From Bacillota bacterium (GTDB lineage Bacteria > Bacillota > Clostridia > Lachnospirales > Lachnospiraceae): a stretch of 45,855 nucleotides of DNA. Position 1 is the first letter of the stretch, and each line of letters begins with the position of its first letter. The stretch covers positions 1 through 45,855 of the forward strand of contig JAEZKA010000097.1 in NCBI GenBank assembly GCA_023436225.1. Direction: 5' to 3'. Made by a program: the position numbers and the translations under genes. This document shows, piece after piece, positions 28,169 through 36,564 of this stretch. The notes under the pieces are model-generated. The model saw only the letters and a program-made list of their open reading frames with translations, did no database searches and was not told the origin of the DNA.

Positions 28169-28657
28169 ATGGCTAGACCGACTAAGTGGAGAAAAATCGA
28201 ACATATTCCGGCTATTCCTTATTTTATACCTTCTGATAAGGATGTAGATGTAATACCAGAGAATATATTGAAGCTGGAAGAACTAGAGGCGATTCGCTTA
28301 AAGGATTTGGAAGGTCTGGAACAGGAAGAATGCGCGAAAAGGATGGAGGTGTCGAGGCCGACCTTTCAGAGAATACTGTTATCCGCTCGTGAGAAAATTG
28401 CAGACAGCTTGATTCATGGTAAAACAATTCATGTTGAGGGAGGTAATTTCACCAGAAACATTTGTCCTATAAAATGTATAGCTTGTGGTAAGGAATGGAA
28501 AGATTGCTTCGAGAACCTCGATCTGATTAAGCAAGAGCAGTATACCTGTCCTGACTGCGGATCAGTCAAGCTAGTATGTGAAAAAAATTGTAAGAACGGA
28601 TATTGCAGACGAAACTGCCAAAGGCATATCAATATGAATGATGATTGTAATATGTAA
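28169..28657 (+). CDS. DUF134/UPF0251 DNA-binding-like protein with Cys-rich C-terminus
   Basis: A 162-residue protein. The N-terminus (MARPTKWRKIEHIP) is the UPF0251/DUF134 hallmark. A helix-turn-helix resembling a sigma-70 region 4 follows (about residues 35-80, LKDLEGLEQEECAKRM then VSRPTFQRIL), so a regulatory DNA-binding role is likely. The C-terminal half contains zinc-ribbon-like pairs (CIACG, CPDCG) and a dense Cys tail (CEKNCKNGYCRRNC), probably binding zinc or an iron-sulfur cluster. The ATG at 28169 is supported by GAAATGAGG. A terminator stands between it and the convergent NifX-like gene, a pairing often seen in anaerobes. Confidence 0.8.
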   Translation: MARPTKWRKIEHIPAIPYFIPSDKDVDVIPENILKLEELEAIRLKDLEGLEQEECAKRMEVSRPTFQRILLSAREKIADSLIHGKTIHVEGGNFTRNICPIKCIACGKEWKDCFENLDLIKQEQYTCPDCGSVKLVCEKNCKNGYCRRNCQRHINMNDDCNM

Positions 28658-28660
28658 AAG

Positions 28661-28712
28661 AACACCTCCTGTTTGGAATTGAATTTCAATTCTGATCGGA
28701 GGTGTTTTATCA
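28661..28712. terminator. Terminator between DUF134 and NifX-like genes
   Basis: AACACCTCC pairs with GGAGGTGTT. An inner stem GAATTG/CAATTC continues the fold around an AATTT loop, and TTTTAT follows. The genes are convergent, and the fold can work on both strands. Confidence 0.85.
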
Positions 28713-28719
28713 TTTATGA

Positions 28720-29070
28720 TCAGTGGCTACATTCATGTTCATGGCAGGAATCACCGGAGTCAATTATCTCACCCGAAAGCCAAGCCAATGCAACCTCCCT
28801 GACATCACCGGAGCATCCACGAACCACTTGAATACCTGCCTGACCCAAGACGTTAACTGCGCCATCGCCCATGTTACCTGCCAGCATCATATTTACTCCC
28901 ATGGCAGAAAGTGTTTGAGCGATATCTGACTTACATCCACAGCCAACGGGGGACGGAACAATCTCTTCCGATGTTATTTCAGTGCCTTCTGTTGTGAAGA
29001 CAGTAAAATACTCACAGTGTCCAAAGTGGCTATCAATCTTATTGTTTTGTGTTGGTAATGCAATTTTCAT
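28720..29070 (-). CDS. NifX/NifB-type dinitrogenase cofactor-like protein
   Basis: A 116-residue protein of the Fe-Mo cofactor biosynthesis family (Nitro_FeMo-Co). It begins MKIALPTQNNKIDSHFGHC and has the S-x-H-F-G-H motif typical of the family, then AGNMGDGAVNVL and GIQVVRGCSGD. The C-terminus is His/Cys-rich (SCHEHECSH) and could bind a metal. Such proteins occur in many anaerobes without nitrogenase and handle Fe-S or molybdenum-type cofactors; the exact role here is unknown. AAGGAG precedes the start by about 10 bp on the minus strand. It pairs with DUF134 across a shared terminator. Confidence 0.85.
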   Translation of the reverse strand: MKIALPTQNNKIDSHFGHCEYFTVFTTEGTEITSEEIVPSPVGCGCKSDIAQTLSAMGVNMMLAGNMGDGAVNVLGQAGIQVVRGCSGDVREVALAWLSGEIIDSGDSCHEHECSH

Positions 29071-29128
29071 AACGATAGACTCCTTTTCTTAGATGATATT
29101 AATGATTGATGATTCCAATACACTATAG

Positions 29129-29178
29129 ATTATAATACTATATTATTAGCATATGTCAATAATTGTTATGAGCATATG
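29129..29178 (-). promoter_or_regulatory. Promoter of the NifX-like gene with AGCATATG repeats
   Basis: The minus strand shows TTGACA (complement of 29154-29159) and an AT-rich -10, either TATAAT (complement of 29129-29134, 19 bp spacer) or TATTAT (complement of 29132-29137, 16 bp spacer). AGCATATG occurs at 29148-29155 and again at 29171-29178, overlapping the -35, and could be an operator. Confidence 0.45.
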
Positions 29179-29306
29179 CTATTTAATATTAATTGTATTT
29201 TTGTTAAATCTTCAAATTGTAAATCTAATTATTTCAGACAGATTTAGTGCAAGTAATAAATAATAAAGTGATATTGAAACAGTTCATTTCTTTATAGAAC
29301 CAAACA

Positions 29307-29335
29307 TTGACATCTGTCTATATAAGGCTTAATAT
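29307..29335 (+). promoter_or_regulatory. Promoter of the arsDA operon
   Basis: TTGACA (29307-29312) and TAATAT (29330-29335) with 17 bp spacing, a near-consensus promoter. Confidence 0.75.
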
Positions 29336-29354
29336 ATAGATAAATATCTATATA
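29333..29354 (+). promoter_or_regulatory. Candidate operator (ArsR-type inverted repeat)
   Basis: TATATAGAT (29333-29341) and ATCTATATA (346-354 of the same block, 29346-29354) form a perfect 9 bp inverted repeat with a 4 bp centre. It overlaps the -10 and the transcription start, where a repressor such as ArsR or ArsD would block initiation. A weaker CTATATA/TATATAG pair lies just upstream. Confidence 0.5.
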
Positions 29355-29388
29355 AAGAAAGGTCTCATGATACAACGGAGGAGATAAC

Positions 29389-29445
29389 TTGGAAGCAACA
29401 AAAAAATTTTTATTATCTTCAAGGTACTTTCTGAAAAAAACATAA
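29389..29445 (+). other. Short leader ORF or gene remnant in the ars leader
   Basis: GGAGGAGATA at 29377-29386 is a strong ribosome site, followed by TTG 29389 and only 18 codons (LEATKKFLLSSRYFLKKT) before TAA. It lies where arsR is normally found in such operons. It may be a remnant of a deleted first gene or a real leader peptide; the sequence alone does not decide. Confidence 0.35.
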
Positions 29446-29472
29446 AATAGAAATTAGAATGGAGAATTGTAT

Positions 29473-29877
29473 ATGAAATGTATGCGAATTTATGAGCCTG
29501 CAATGTGCTGTTCAACAGGATTATGTGGAGTAGGAGTAGATCCTGAACTCTTAAGAATTTCAACAGTACTGAATACCTTGGAGAAGAACGGTGTGAAGGT
29601 TGAGCGATTTAATCTAACAAGTGCACCTCAGGAATTTATCAAAAATAGTGCGGTTAATAATATCATCAAGGCAGAGGGAGTGGAAGCATTGCCTCTTGCA
29701 GTACTTGATGGTGAAATCATCATGACAGGCCGCTATCCAACAAATGAAGAATTTGTAAAGCTTCTTAATGTTCCGGTGAGCTTTGTCAGAGAGCAGCCAA
29801 ATGGTGAGAATGAGGAGGAGCAACAAGGCGGGTGCTGTTGTTCAGAAGGAGATTGCTCCGATGGATGTTGCTGCTAA
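29473..29877 (+). CDS. arsD: ArsD arsenic metallochaperone / trans-acting repressor
   Basis: A 134-residue protein that carries arsenite or antimonite to the ArsA ATPase and acts as a weak repressor. The key metal-binding residues Cys12, Cys13 and Cys18 fall exactly at the family positions when ATG 29473 is used (PAMCCSTGLC). Extra cysteines cluster at the C-terminus (CCCSEGDCSDGCCC), as in ArsD proteins with vicinal Cys pairs. The TTG at 29467 is a poorer start; GGAG is 8 bp before 29473. The gene is followed by arsA after about 39 bp. Confidence 0.92.
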   Translation: MKCMRIYEPAMCCSTGLCGVGVDPELLRISTVLNTLEKNGVKVERFNLTSAPQEFIKNSAVNNIIKAEGVEALPLAVLDGEIIMTGRYPTNEEFVKLLNVPVSFVREQPNGENEEEQQGGCCCSEGDCSDGCCC

Positions 29878-29916
29878 ACATTCGATTAGGCAGGGTGAAG
29901 AAAGGGTATGCATAAT

Positions 29917-31653
29917 ATGAAAGTATTTAATCCGCAGGATATCAAATTAACGAAGTACTTGTTCTTCACCGGAAAGGGCGGTGTTGGTAAGACATCCACT
30001 GCATGTGCAACTGCAGTGGCATTATCGGATAATGGAAAAAAGGTACTATTAATTAGTACTGATCCGGCCTCCAATTTACAGGATGTATTTCATACTGAGC
30101 TTAACAATAAAGGAGTTGCGATACAGGAAGTTCCAAATCTTGTTGTTGCTAATCTGGATCCGATTGAAGCAGCTGCTGAATATCGTGAGAGTGTAATATC
30201 GCCTTATCGAGGATTATTACCGGAGGCAATTCTGAATAATATGGAGGAGCAGTTATCCGGCTCCTGTACGGTAGAAATAGCTTCCTTTAATGAGTTTTCG
30301 AAATTCATTACAGATGTAAAGGTTCAGGAGGATTATGATCATATCCTTTTTGATACCGCTCCGACAGGGCATACCTTAAGGATGCTGCAGCTTCCTTCGG
30401 CCTGGAGTAATTTCATCAGTGAGAATACCCATGGGGCCTCCTGCTTAGGTCAATTGTCAGGTCTTGAGGATAAAAAGGAGATTTATCGTAGTGCAGTAGA
30501 TACCTTAGCGAATGGAGAACTGACCACTTTGGTTCTGGTGTCAAGACCGGAGGAAACTCCTCTGAAGGAAGCTGAACGAGCTTCTCTTGAGCTTGATGAG
30601 ATCGGTGTTCATAATCAGTTACTAATTATAAATGGGATATTAACAGAATATGATGATGAGATCTCCTCGGGTCTGTTTAAAAAACAACAACAGGCACTAA
30701 TCAACCTTCCCAAAGGCATCAAAGAGATGCAGATGTATTCGATACCCTTACGGGCATATAATATCACCGGACTCACGAACATCAGAGCCTTCCTTGAGAG
30801 GGATGATTATGTGGTCAATGACGAAGTGGTGAAGGCTGAGGTAATTCTAAAGTTAAAGGATGTCATTGATGATTTATACCGTAACAACAAGAAGGTGATA
30901 TTTACGATGGGAAAAGGTGGAGTCGGTAAGACTACCATAGCAGCTTCTATCGCATTAGGTTTGGCTGCGAAGGGAAAGAAGGTGCATTTGACTACAACGG
31001 ATCCAGCAGCCCATCTGAAGTTTGTTATTCAGGAAAGGGATAATATTACATTAAGTCATATCAATGAGAAAGAAGAGCTTCGTAAGTATCAGGAAGAGGT
31101 TCTGGCCAAAGCGCGAGAGACGATGAATGAAGATGATGTGGCATATGTGGAGGAAGATCTCAAATCACCCTGCACTCAGGAGATCGCAGTGTTTCGGGCT
31201 TTTGCTGAGATTGTAGATAAAGCAGAGGAACAGGTAGTAGTGATTGATACAGCTCCAACGGGACACACCTTACTATTATTGGAGTCAACCCAGAGCTACA
31301 ATCAGGAGATTAAGCGTTCTCAGGGAGATGTTCCGGAAGCAGCACGCAAGCTCTTACCCAGACTACGCAATCCGGAGGATACGGAAGTTATCATTGTTAC
31401 TTTAGCAGAAACCACTCCTGTGTATGAGGCGATGCGCCTGGAAGAGGACTTGAAGCGAGCGAGGATCTTTACAGAATGGTGGGTAATTAATTCTTCCCTT
31501 TATCAAACAGGAACCTCTAATAAGCTGCTGACTGCAAAAGCAAGTAATGAAACCCAATGGATTAATAAAGTAGATGCTCATTCGAAGGGGAATTTTGCTT
31601 TGATCAGCTGGAGCCCGGAGGAGATAAAGGGCGATAAATTATTGAGCTTATAG
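29917..31653 (+). CDS. arsA: ArsA arsenite/antimonite-stimulated ATPase
   Basis: A 578-residue pump ATPase made of two homologous halves. Each half has a deviant Walker A GKGGVGKT (about residues 15-22 and 330-337), a DTAPTGHTL switch motif, and signature loops. The metalloid-binding cysteines are visible in SGSCTVEIA, GASCLGQL and KSPCTQEIA, matching the three-Cys site of E. coli ArsA. ArsA normally docks on ArsB or Acr3 to expel As(III)/Sb(III), yet no such membrane protein is encoded nearby. ATG 29917 is better placed than 29908, which overlaps its AAAGGG site. A perfect terminator follows. Confidence 0.92.
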   Translation: MKVFNPQDIKLTKYLFFTGKGGVGKTSTACATAVALSDNGKKVLLISTDPASNLQDVFHTELNNKGVAIQEVPNLVVANLDPIEAAAEYRESVISPYRGLLPEAILNNMEEQLSGSCTVEIASFNEFSKFITDVKVQEDYDHILFDTAPTGHTLRMLQLPSAWSNFISENTHGASCLGQLSGLEDKKEIYRSAVDTLANGELTTLVLVSRPEETPLKEAERASLELDEIGVHNQLLIINGILTEYDDEISSGLFKKQQQALINLPKGIKEMQMYSIPLRAYNITGLTNIRAFLERDDYVVNDEVVKAEVILKLKDVIDDLYRNNKKVIFTMGKGGVGKTTIAASIALGLAAKGKKVHLTTTDPAAHLKFVIQERDNITLSHINEKEELRKYQEEVLAKARETMNEDDVAYVEEDLKSPCTQEIAVFRAFAEIVDKAEEQVVVIDTAPTGHTLLLLESTQSYNQEIKRSQGDVPEAARKLLPRLRNPEDTEVIIVTLAETTPVYEAMRLEEDLKRARIFTEWWVINSSLYQTGTSNKLLTAKASNETQWINKVDAHSKGNFALISWSPEEIKGDKLLSL

Positions 31654-31680
31654 TTGAATAAAAGGAATATTAAACGATAC

Positions 31681-31726
31681 AAAGTGAGCATAGGTGCAGG
31701 GATATTTGCGTATGCTCACTTTGTTT
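31681..31726 (+). terminator. Intrinsic terminator after arsA
   Basis: A perfect 12 bp stem, AAAGTGAGCATA (31681-31692) with TATGCTCACTTT (31711-31722), then GTTTA. It closes the arsDA unit. Confidence 0.8.
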
Positions 31727-31918
31727 ATGAGAACGGATTATACTCGAACTATTATAGGAATTATAGTTGATGTAGAAAGATGGCAATATATAAAATGGAA
31801 ATAGGTGGAATAATATCGGGGATTATGTTAAAATATTGGGGATGGATTGATAATAACGATAAGTCATTAGCTAGATATATAGTTCAAACATAAGCGCATA
31901 TTAAAGGAGGCAACAAGG

Positions 31919-32959
31919 ATGAAAAAGACTATTATAAAAGCATTAAAATGGTTTATCATTATCTTGTCATTAATATTCGTTATAGGATTATTTTTCCCTA
32001 CATGGACGCCAAAAATTCATGGTAATAATAGCATTAGCGAGTTAAGAAAAGTTAATATTAATAGTACAAATCTTGAAATAATGATACGGGGGACCAATCG
32101 TGATAATCCAATAATAATGTTTGTACACGGTGGTCCGTGTTGCTCGGAAATACCATATGTTAGAAAATATCAGGATTTGCTTGAGCAAGAGTTTACTATT
32201 GTCCATTACGACCAACGTGGAAGCGGAAAATCTTATGTGCTAGGTACAGACTATTCTGATATGACTGCATCTACTCATGCAGATGATCTAATTGCTCTTA
32301 CAGAATATATAGAAAAATACTTAAATCAAAATCAAGTGATTTTAATAGGACATTCTTATGGAACCTACATCGCTACAATAGCAGCAGCGAAAGAACCAGA
32401 ATTGTTTCGTGCATATGTAGGAATAGGACAGATGTCAGATACCATTGAAAGTGAATTGGATGGGTTGAATAAATGTATCAAAGCTGCAGATACAAGGGGA
32501 AATACAGATGATGTTACATATTTAAGCGGTTTAGAGAATTCGATTGCACTAGGCCAGGCGATTACACCTCGTAATTATGTTCGAAAATATGGCTTTGCAG
32601 CTAGAAATATCAATGAGAATAAGGATTATCTAAAGGGATTTCTCTTAGGTAGTGAATATAATCTACTTGATGTAATTCGTTTTTATATGGCATCTATCAA
32701 ATACCAAGATCAATTAATTATGGAGGCACTAAATAACCCGCTATCTGACTTAATTACAGAGATTGAGATACCTGTTTACTTTGTAATGGGTAAATATGAT
32801 TGCATGACTTCCCCAGAAGCAGCAGAGAATTTCTTGAGTCGTTTAGAAGGACAGTCTTCACATGAGATGGTAATTTTTGAGAACTCAGCACACTATCCGC
32901 AATTTGAAGAAGAGGAAAAATTCTTTGATTGGATGTATAGCATGTTTGTAAAGGAATAG
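31919..32959 (+). CDS. Membrane-anchored alpha/beta hydrolase (proline iminopeptidase-like)
   Basis: A 346-residue protein with an N-terminal transmembrane anchor (about residues 9-27, LKWFIIILSLIFVIGLFF) and an alpha/beta hydrolase domain. The oxyanion motif FVHGGPCC resembles the HGGPG of proline iminopeptidases, although the usual final Gly is Cys. The nucleophile elbow is GHSYGTYIA, the acid lies near KYDCMTS, and the base His is in NSAHYPQF. It likely hydrolyses a small peptide or ester near the membrane. AAAGGAGG is 8 bp before the ATG. It is the first gene of the AT-rich accessory block. Confidence 0.8.
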   Translation: MKKTIIKALKWFIIILSLIFVIGLFFPTWTPKIHGNNSISELRKVNINSTNLEIMIRGTNRDNPIIMFVHGGPCCSEIPYVRKYQDLLEQEFTIVHYDQRGSGKSYVLGTDYSDMTASTHADDLIALTEYIEKYLNQNQVILIGHSYGTYIATIAAAKEPELFRAYVGIGQMSDTIESELDGLNKCIKAADTRGNTDDVTYLSGLENSIALGQAITPRNYVRKYGFAARNINENKDYLKGFLLGSEYNLLDVIRFYMASIKYQDQLIMEALNNPLSDLITEIEIPVYFVMGKYDCMTSPEAAENFLSRLEGQSSHEMVIFENSAHYPQFEEEEKFFDWMYSMFVKE

Positions 32960-33101
32960 TTAAAGGAAATTTCTTATGTTTAGCATTTATGAGAGGTTTG
33001 TTATATAAAGAATTATGATAAATTGTCGCCATTGGTGGCTATTGTGAACGAATGATTTAGCAGTAATGTAGTGATAAATATTATTTAAGGAGAATAAGAA
33101 A

Positions 33102-33623
33102 ATGGACTTTTTACAATTAGCACAGGAACGGTTCTCCGTTAGAAGCTTTACAAACAAACCGGTGGAACAGGATAAGATCGATGCAATATTAAGGGCAGGT
33201 CAGTTAGCTCCTACAGCGTGTAATCTTCAGCCTCAGAAAATATTGGTGATCCAAAGTGATGAGGCTTTAGCAAGGTTTAGAAAATGTACCGTGTGTCATT
33301 TTTATGCTCCTCTTGCGATTTTAACCTGTTATGATAAGGAGCTTTGTTGGAAAAGAGAATATGACGGAAAAATAAGCGGTGATATTGATGCTTCGATTGT
33401 CACAACTCATATGATGTTAGAAGCAGCAAATATTGGGATAGGATCAACCTGGATTATGCATTTTATTCCGGAGGCAGTCCGTGAAGAGTTTCATTTACCG
33501 GAGAATTATGAGCCTGTCAGTCTACTTGCTATGGGGTATCCAGCCGTAGATGCGAAACCATATCCGGGACATTCCAGTATTAAACAGTTGATTGATACTG
33601 TGTCCTATAATGAGTTTCAGTAA
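33102..33623 (+). CDS. Nitroreductase-family flavoprotein
   Basis: A 173-residue protein of the FMN-dependent nitroreductase fold. The family N-terminus is seen as RFSVRSFTNKPVEQDKI, where the R-S-x-R-x-F/Y motif binds FMN phosphate, then APTACNLQPQKILVI (the substrate/FMN loop), and MLEAANIGIGSTWI with the G-x-G-S-x-W near the C-terminal flavin contact. These enzymes reduce quinones, nitro compounds or flavins with NAD(P)H. AAGGAG lies 9-10 bp before the start. It stands alone and is intact. Confidence 0.85.
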   Translation: MDFLQLAQERFSVRSFTNKPVEQDKIDAILRAGQLAPTACNLQPQKILVIQSDEALARFRKCTVCHFYAPLAILTCYDKELCWKREYDGKISGDIDASIVTTHMMLEAANIGIGSTWIMHFIPEAVREEFHLPENYEPVSLLAMGYPAVDAKPYPGHSSIKQLIDTVSYNEFQ

Positions 33624-33734
33624 ATATATTCGATTCCCGATTTGTTAATATTCTATGGGGTGTCTAGTTAAAAATGTTTCGGTTTAAATACAAGACAGAA
33701 TTCACAATCAGGATGATAGAAAGGTGCACATTAT

Positions 33735-34505
33735 ATGAGAAAGGCTGACATACTTAGAACCAACAAATCCTATTGGGATTCGAATGCAGATTTATGGTTT
33801 GGGACAACCGCACTTCCTACCTATGGAGTGAAATTTGTCACAGAGGATGACTTACATTTATTTGGCGATGTTTCCGGCAGAAAATTATTGGAGATTTGTT
33901 GTGGAAGCGGACATTCTTTAAAATATCACGCTGATAGAAATGCAGGTGAGTTATGGGGCGTGGATATTTCTCATAAGCAACTAGAAAATGCAGAAAAATA
34001 TTTGAAAGCAAATGGGTATACTGCGAAATTAATTTGCTCCCCAATGGAGGCTGAACTGGATATACCGACCGATTATTTTGATTATGTATATTCAATATAC
34101 GGCATAGGATGGACAACAGACTTACAAGGTACATTTAAAAAGATAGCGTCATATCTAAAAAAAGATGGAAGATTCATATTCAGCTGGCATCATACATTGA
34201 ATTACTGTGTAGGCTGGTCATGCAGCGAACGCAAAGATGTCGTGGAAAATGACACACTAGTTTTTAATAAAAGTTATTTTGACGAATCATACTTTAGTAT
34301 GCCTGTTGATGGAAGTGAAATAATCTTATGCAATAGAAAAATATCTACATATATTAACGCTTTGGCACAAGCTGGGTTTGTTGTTGAACAAATGATTGAA
34401 CAGACGGATAGAGAGACAATGGAATCAGTCGATGATGTAAGCAATAAAACGAAAAAGGCTAAGATGCTTCCAATTTCATTTTGTATCAAGGCAAGAAAGT
34501 TATAA
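33735..34505 (+). CDS. Class I SAM-dependent methyltransferase
   Basis: A 256-residue methyltransferase of the Rossmann-like class I (Methyltransf_11/25 type). Motif I LLEICCGSGHSLKY (about residues 51-64) binds SAM, and GVDISHKQLENAEKYL gives the acidic D of motif II. FDYVYSIYGIGWTTDL and FIFSWHH follow as motifs IV-VI. The substrate is not predictable; small-molecule methylation is likely. AAAGGTG precedes the ATG. It is followed by a 2H phosphoesterase after 33 bp, probably in one transcript. Confidence 0.82.
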   Translation: MRKADILRTNKSYWDSNADLWFGTTALPTYGVKFVTEDDLHLFGDVSGRKLLEICCGSGHSLKYHADRNAGELWGVDISHKQLENAEKYLKANGYTAKLICSPMEAELDIPTDYFDYVYSIYGIGWTTDLQGTFKKIASYLKKDGRFIFSWHHTLNYCVGWSCSERKDVVENDTLVFNKSYFDESYFSMPVDGSEIILCNRKISTYINALAQAGFVVEQMIEQTDRETMESVDDVSNKTKKAKMLPISFCIKARKL

Positions 34506-34538
34506 TAAGTCTAAATATCTTAAAGGAAGGAGCAGGCA

Positions 34539-35075
34539 ATGAGTAACTATGTTGTGTTGGCAAGATTTAACGAAGAAAAAGATATGCAATTAAATAAACT
34601 GAAACAAGTATTATCTGATGCAGGATATTCCGTGCCTGAATGGCCTCCTCATATTACAATTTCGGCATACGAAAACTTTGATGAAGAGCTTCTTTGCAAA
34701 TGGACATCGAATTTTGCATCGAAGCATAACAAACAAAGAATTTCACTTCATTCAATAAGTGTCCTCCCACCTAGCGGTGAGCATACCGAAACGGCTGTGA
34801 TATGCCTTGACCCTGCACATTCAAAGTCTTTCGTTGATTTTTATTATGATTTTCATGAAAAATATGAGGAATACTGTACTGGCATTGGGTGGTTTAATTC
34901 TATTAAGCATGGTAATCCTGTCATACATGCGACAATAGGAGTTGTCAAGGTGGTTGAAATACAAGGGATGATGGAACTTATCTTTTCTCAAAATATTTTT
35001 GGAGAAACGGAAATCACTGCCTTAGAAGTGTATACTTATCCAATGAGATTAATAAAACGATTTGATTTGATATAA
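34539..35075 (+). CDS. 2H phosphoesterase (2'-5' RNA ligase-like)
   Basis: A 178-residue protein with the two H-x-T/S-x motifs of the 2H phosphoesterase superfamily: PPHITIS (about residue 36-42) and IHATIGV (about 130). These flank the two-lobe fold of LigT/2'-5' RNA ligase and cyclic phosphodiesterases, which act on 2',3'-cyclic or 2'-5' phosphodiester bonds in RNA. The exact substrate is unknown. GGAAGGAG is 8-9 bp before the ATG. The 33 bp gap suggests co-transcription with the preceding methyltransferase. Confidence 0.72.
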   Translation: MSNYVVLARFNEEKDMQLNKLKQVLSDAGYSVPEWPPHITISAYENFDEELLCKWTSNFASKHNKQRISLHSISVLPPSGEHTETAVICLDPAHSKSFVDFYYDFHEKYEEYCTGIGWFNSIKHGNPVIHATIGVVKVVEIQGMMELIFSQNIFGETEITALEVYTYPMRLIKRFDLI

Positions 35076-35167
35076 GCGTGCATCGCATGTGATGGCAATC
35101 GTGTCTCAAGCATTGAAAGGGACATGAGGCTAGGAAACTCCATTACAAGTGTATTATTATGATTGTG
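35076..35167 (+). other. Open stretch reading like a protein fragment, no start
   Basis: Directly after the stop of the 2H phosphoesterase, the same frame continues without a stop for about 29 codons (for example SSIERDMRLGNSITSVLL) and ends in TGA. It has no start codon with a ribosome site. It is either chance or the leftover of a disrupted gene. Confidence 0.25.
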
Positions 35168-35242
35168 AATTTGACGCATGACAAGAATGTAGTTATAAAA
35201 AAGCTAAAATACAAAACTATCTAGAATATGGAGGTATAGAAG

Positions 35243-35719
35243 ATGGCAATAAAAACATCGATATACGAAACAATAAATGCGTTAAATGCAATCTTTGAGA
35301 AGCATAAAAATGATAGAATTTGTATTTTGGGAACTACCTGTTGTGGAAAGTCAACATTAAAGGAGCAAATACCTGGAACGGTTGATATGGATGAGGTATT
35401 ATGGCCGCAATTGACGAAGGACGAAGAAGCATATATCTGTCAGAAACCCTGGACGAGTGAAATAGGTGCTTTTACGAGAAAACTTGTAAAGGAAAAAGTG
35501 ACAATAAAAGCAGGCCAACCATTATTTTCATTAATACTTTTGGATTCTGAAGTGATTGTATATCTTGATATAAGTGATGAATTGCTTGCAGAGCATTGTA
35601 AAAAAAGGGGCAATGATTTTCAAGATGCCAAAAATGTTAAGGAAGCTATTGAAGAAGCGTGGAATATTCAGCGAGAAAATAATGATAAGGTATTTTACTA
35701 TTTGAATGTTACAGAATGA
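35243..35719 (+). CDS. Small P-loop NTPase, kinase-like
   Basis: A 158-residue protein with Walker A GTTCCGKST (about residues 31-39) and an Asp-rich continuation (VDMDEVLWP) that resembles shikimate- or adenylate-kinase-like phosphotransferases. The strand VIVYLDISDELLAEHCKKRG looks like the lid/Arg region of such kinases. Its substrate is unknown, and the protein is short, without a clear lid domain. GGAGGT lies about 10 bp before ATG 35243. Single-gene unit. Confidence 0.6.
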   Translation: MAIKTSIYETINALNAIFEKHKNDRICILGTTCCGKSTLKEQIPGTVDMDEVLWPQLTKDEEAYICQKPWTSEIGAFTRKLVKEKVTIKAGQPLFSLILLDSEVIVYLDISDELLAEHCKKRGNDFQDAKNVKEAIEEAWNIQRENNDKVFYYLNVTE

Positions 35720-35773
35720 AGTTCATGGAATTTAGATAATCAATCAAAACATCTAAGATAAGGGGTATTATTT

Positions 35774-36295
35774 ATGGACATAGAAACAAACAGATTAATT
35801 TTAAAAAGCATTTCTTTTGAAGATAGAGATTTTATTTTTTCACAATTTTCGGATAATACTGTTACAAAATATTTGTATGATGAAGAACCCTTGACTAGTA
35901 TTTTAGGAGCAGATGAAATAATAGATTCTTATGTGAAATCGAAGTCTGTGAGTTTAAGTCGTTGGATTCTAATAAGAAAATCAGATAATGAAAAGATGGG
36001 CACCTGTGGTTTTCATTGTTGGGATCCGAATGAAAATATAATCGATATCGGATACGATTTAAAGGAAGCATTTTGGGGAAATGGTTATATGCAAGAAGCG
36101 ATTAAAGCGATAGTGAAAATTGCTGTTCAAGAACTGAATGTTAAGCAAATTAATGCTCATATCTATTATGAGAATGATAAATCGATTGCACTTGCTAAAA
36201 GGCTTGGGTTTCATTTTAGTGGCAAAGAATACAATTGTACATTTCGAGGGAAGGAGTATCTACATGAAATCTATTCCCTGGACTGTACCGCTTGA
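35774..36295 (+). CDS. RimJ/RimL-type GNAT acetyltransferase
   Basis: A 173-residue GCN5-related N-acetyltransferase. It begins with the RimL-type opening METNRLILKSI-like (here DIETNRLILKSI), has GYDLKEAFWGNGYMQEAI, which includes the acetyl-CoA-binding Q/R-x-x-G-x-G/A variant (G-N-G-Y-M), and ends with SIALAKRLGFHFSGKE, the family C-terminal helix. It transfers acetyl to an amine, either a protein N-terminus or a small molecule. The start has AAGGGGT 8-9 bp upstream. Confidence 0.85.
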   Translation: MDIETNRLILKSISFEDRDFIFSQFSDNTVTKYLYDEEPLTSILGADEIIDSYVKSKSVSLSRWILIRKSDNEKMGTCGFHCWDPNENIIDIGYDLKEAFWGNGYMQEAIKAIVKIAVQELNVKQINAHIYYENDKSIALAKRLGFHFSGKEYNCTFRGKEYLHEIYSLDCTA

Positions 36296-36460
36296 CAGAT
36301 TACTTTCTAAGAAATGCTTATAGAACCGCTGTAGCTTCCATTATTGTTATTACGAAGGTGGATGGTTCGCAGAATGGATACCGGGGAAGTATGGTGTCCC
36401 CTCACGACAGCTTTATTTAATAATGTAATGGTAACTATTTACCAACAAGTAAATAATGTT

Positions 36461-36494
36461 GCCTATATCTCGCCTTAGGAGGGATATGGGAGGC
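36461..36494 (+). repeat. Hairpin with AGGAGGGATA motif
   Basis: GCCTATATCTC (36461-36471) pairs imperfectly with the downstream GGGATATGGGAGGC (36481-36494) around GCCTTAGGA. No gene start follows closely. A very similar AGGAGGGATA hairpin occurs at 45792-45825, where it covers a ribosome site. Confidence 0.35.
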
Positions 36495-36564
36495 CTAGAT
36501 AAATCAATTTTAACGGAATTAAATATGGAAAATTTAAATTTGATTTTACTGGAGGGCATGTGTT

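Larger units (their letters stand above)
29071..29388. other. Divergent regulatory region between NifX-like and ars genes
   Basis: About 320 bp, very AT-rich. It carries a minus-strand promoter for the NifX-like gene and a plus-strand ars promoter with an operator, both listed separately. Between them (29180-29300) nothing else was recognised. Confidence 0.5.
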
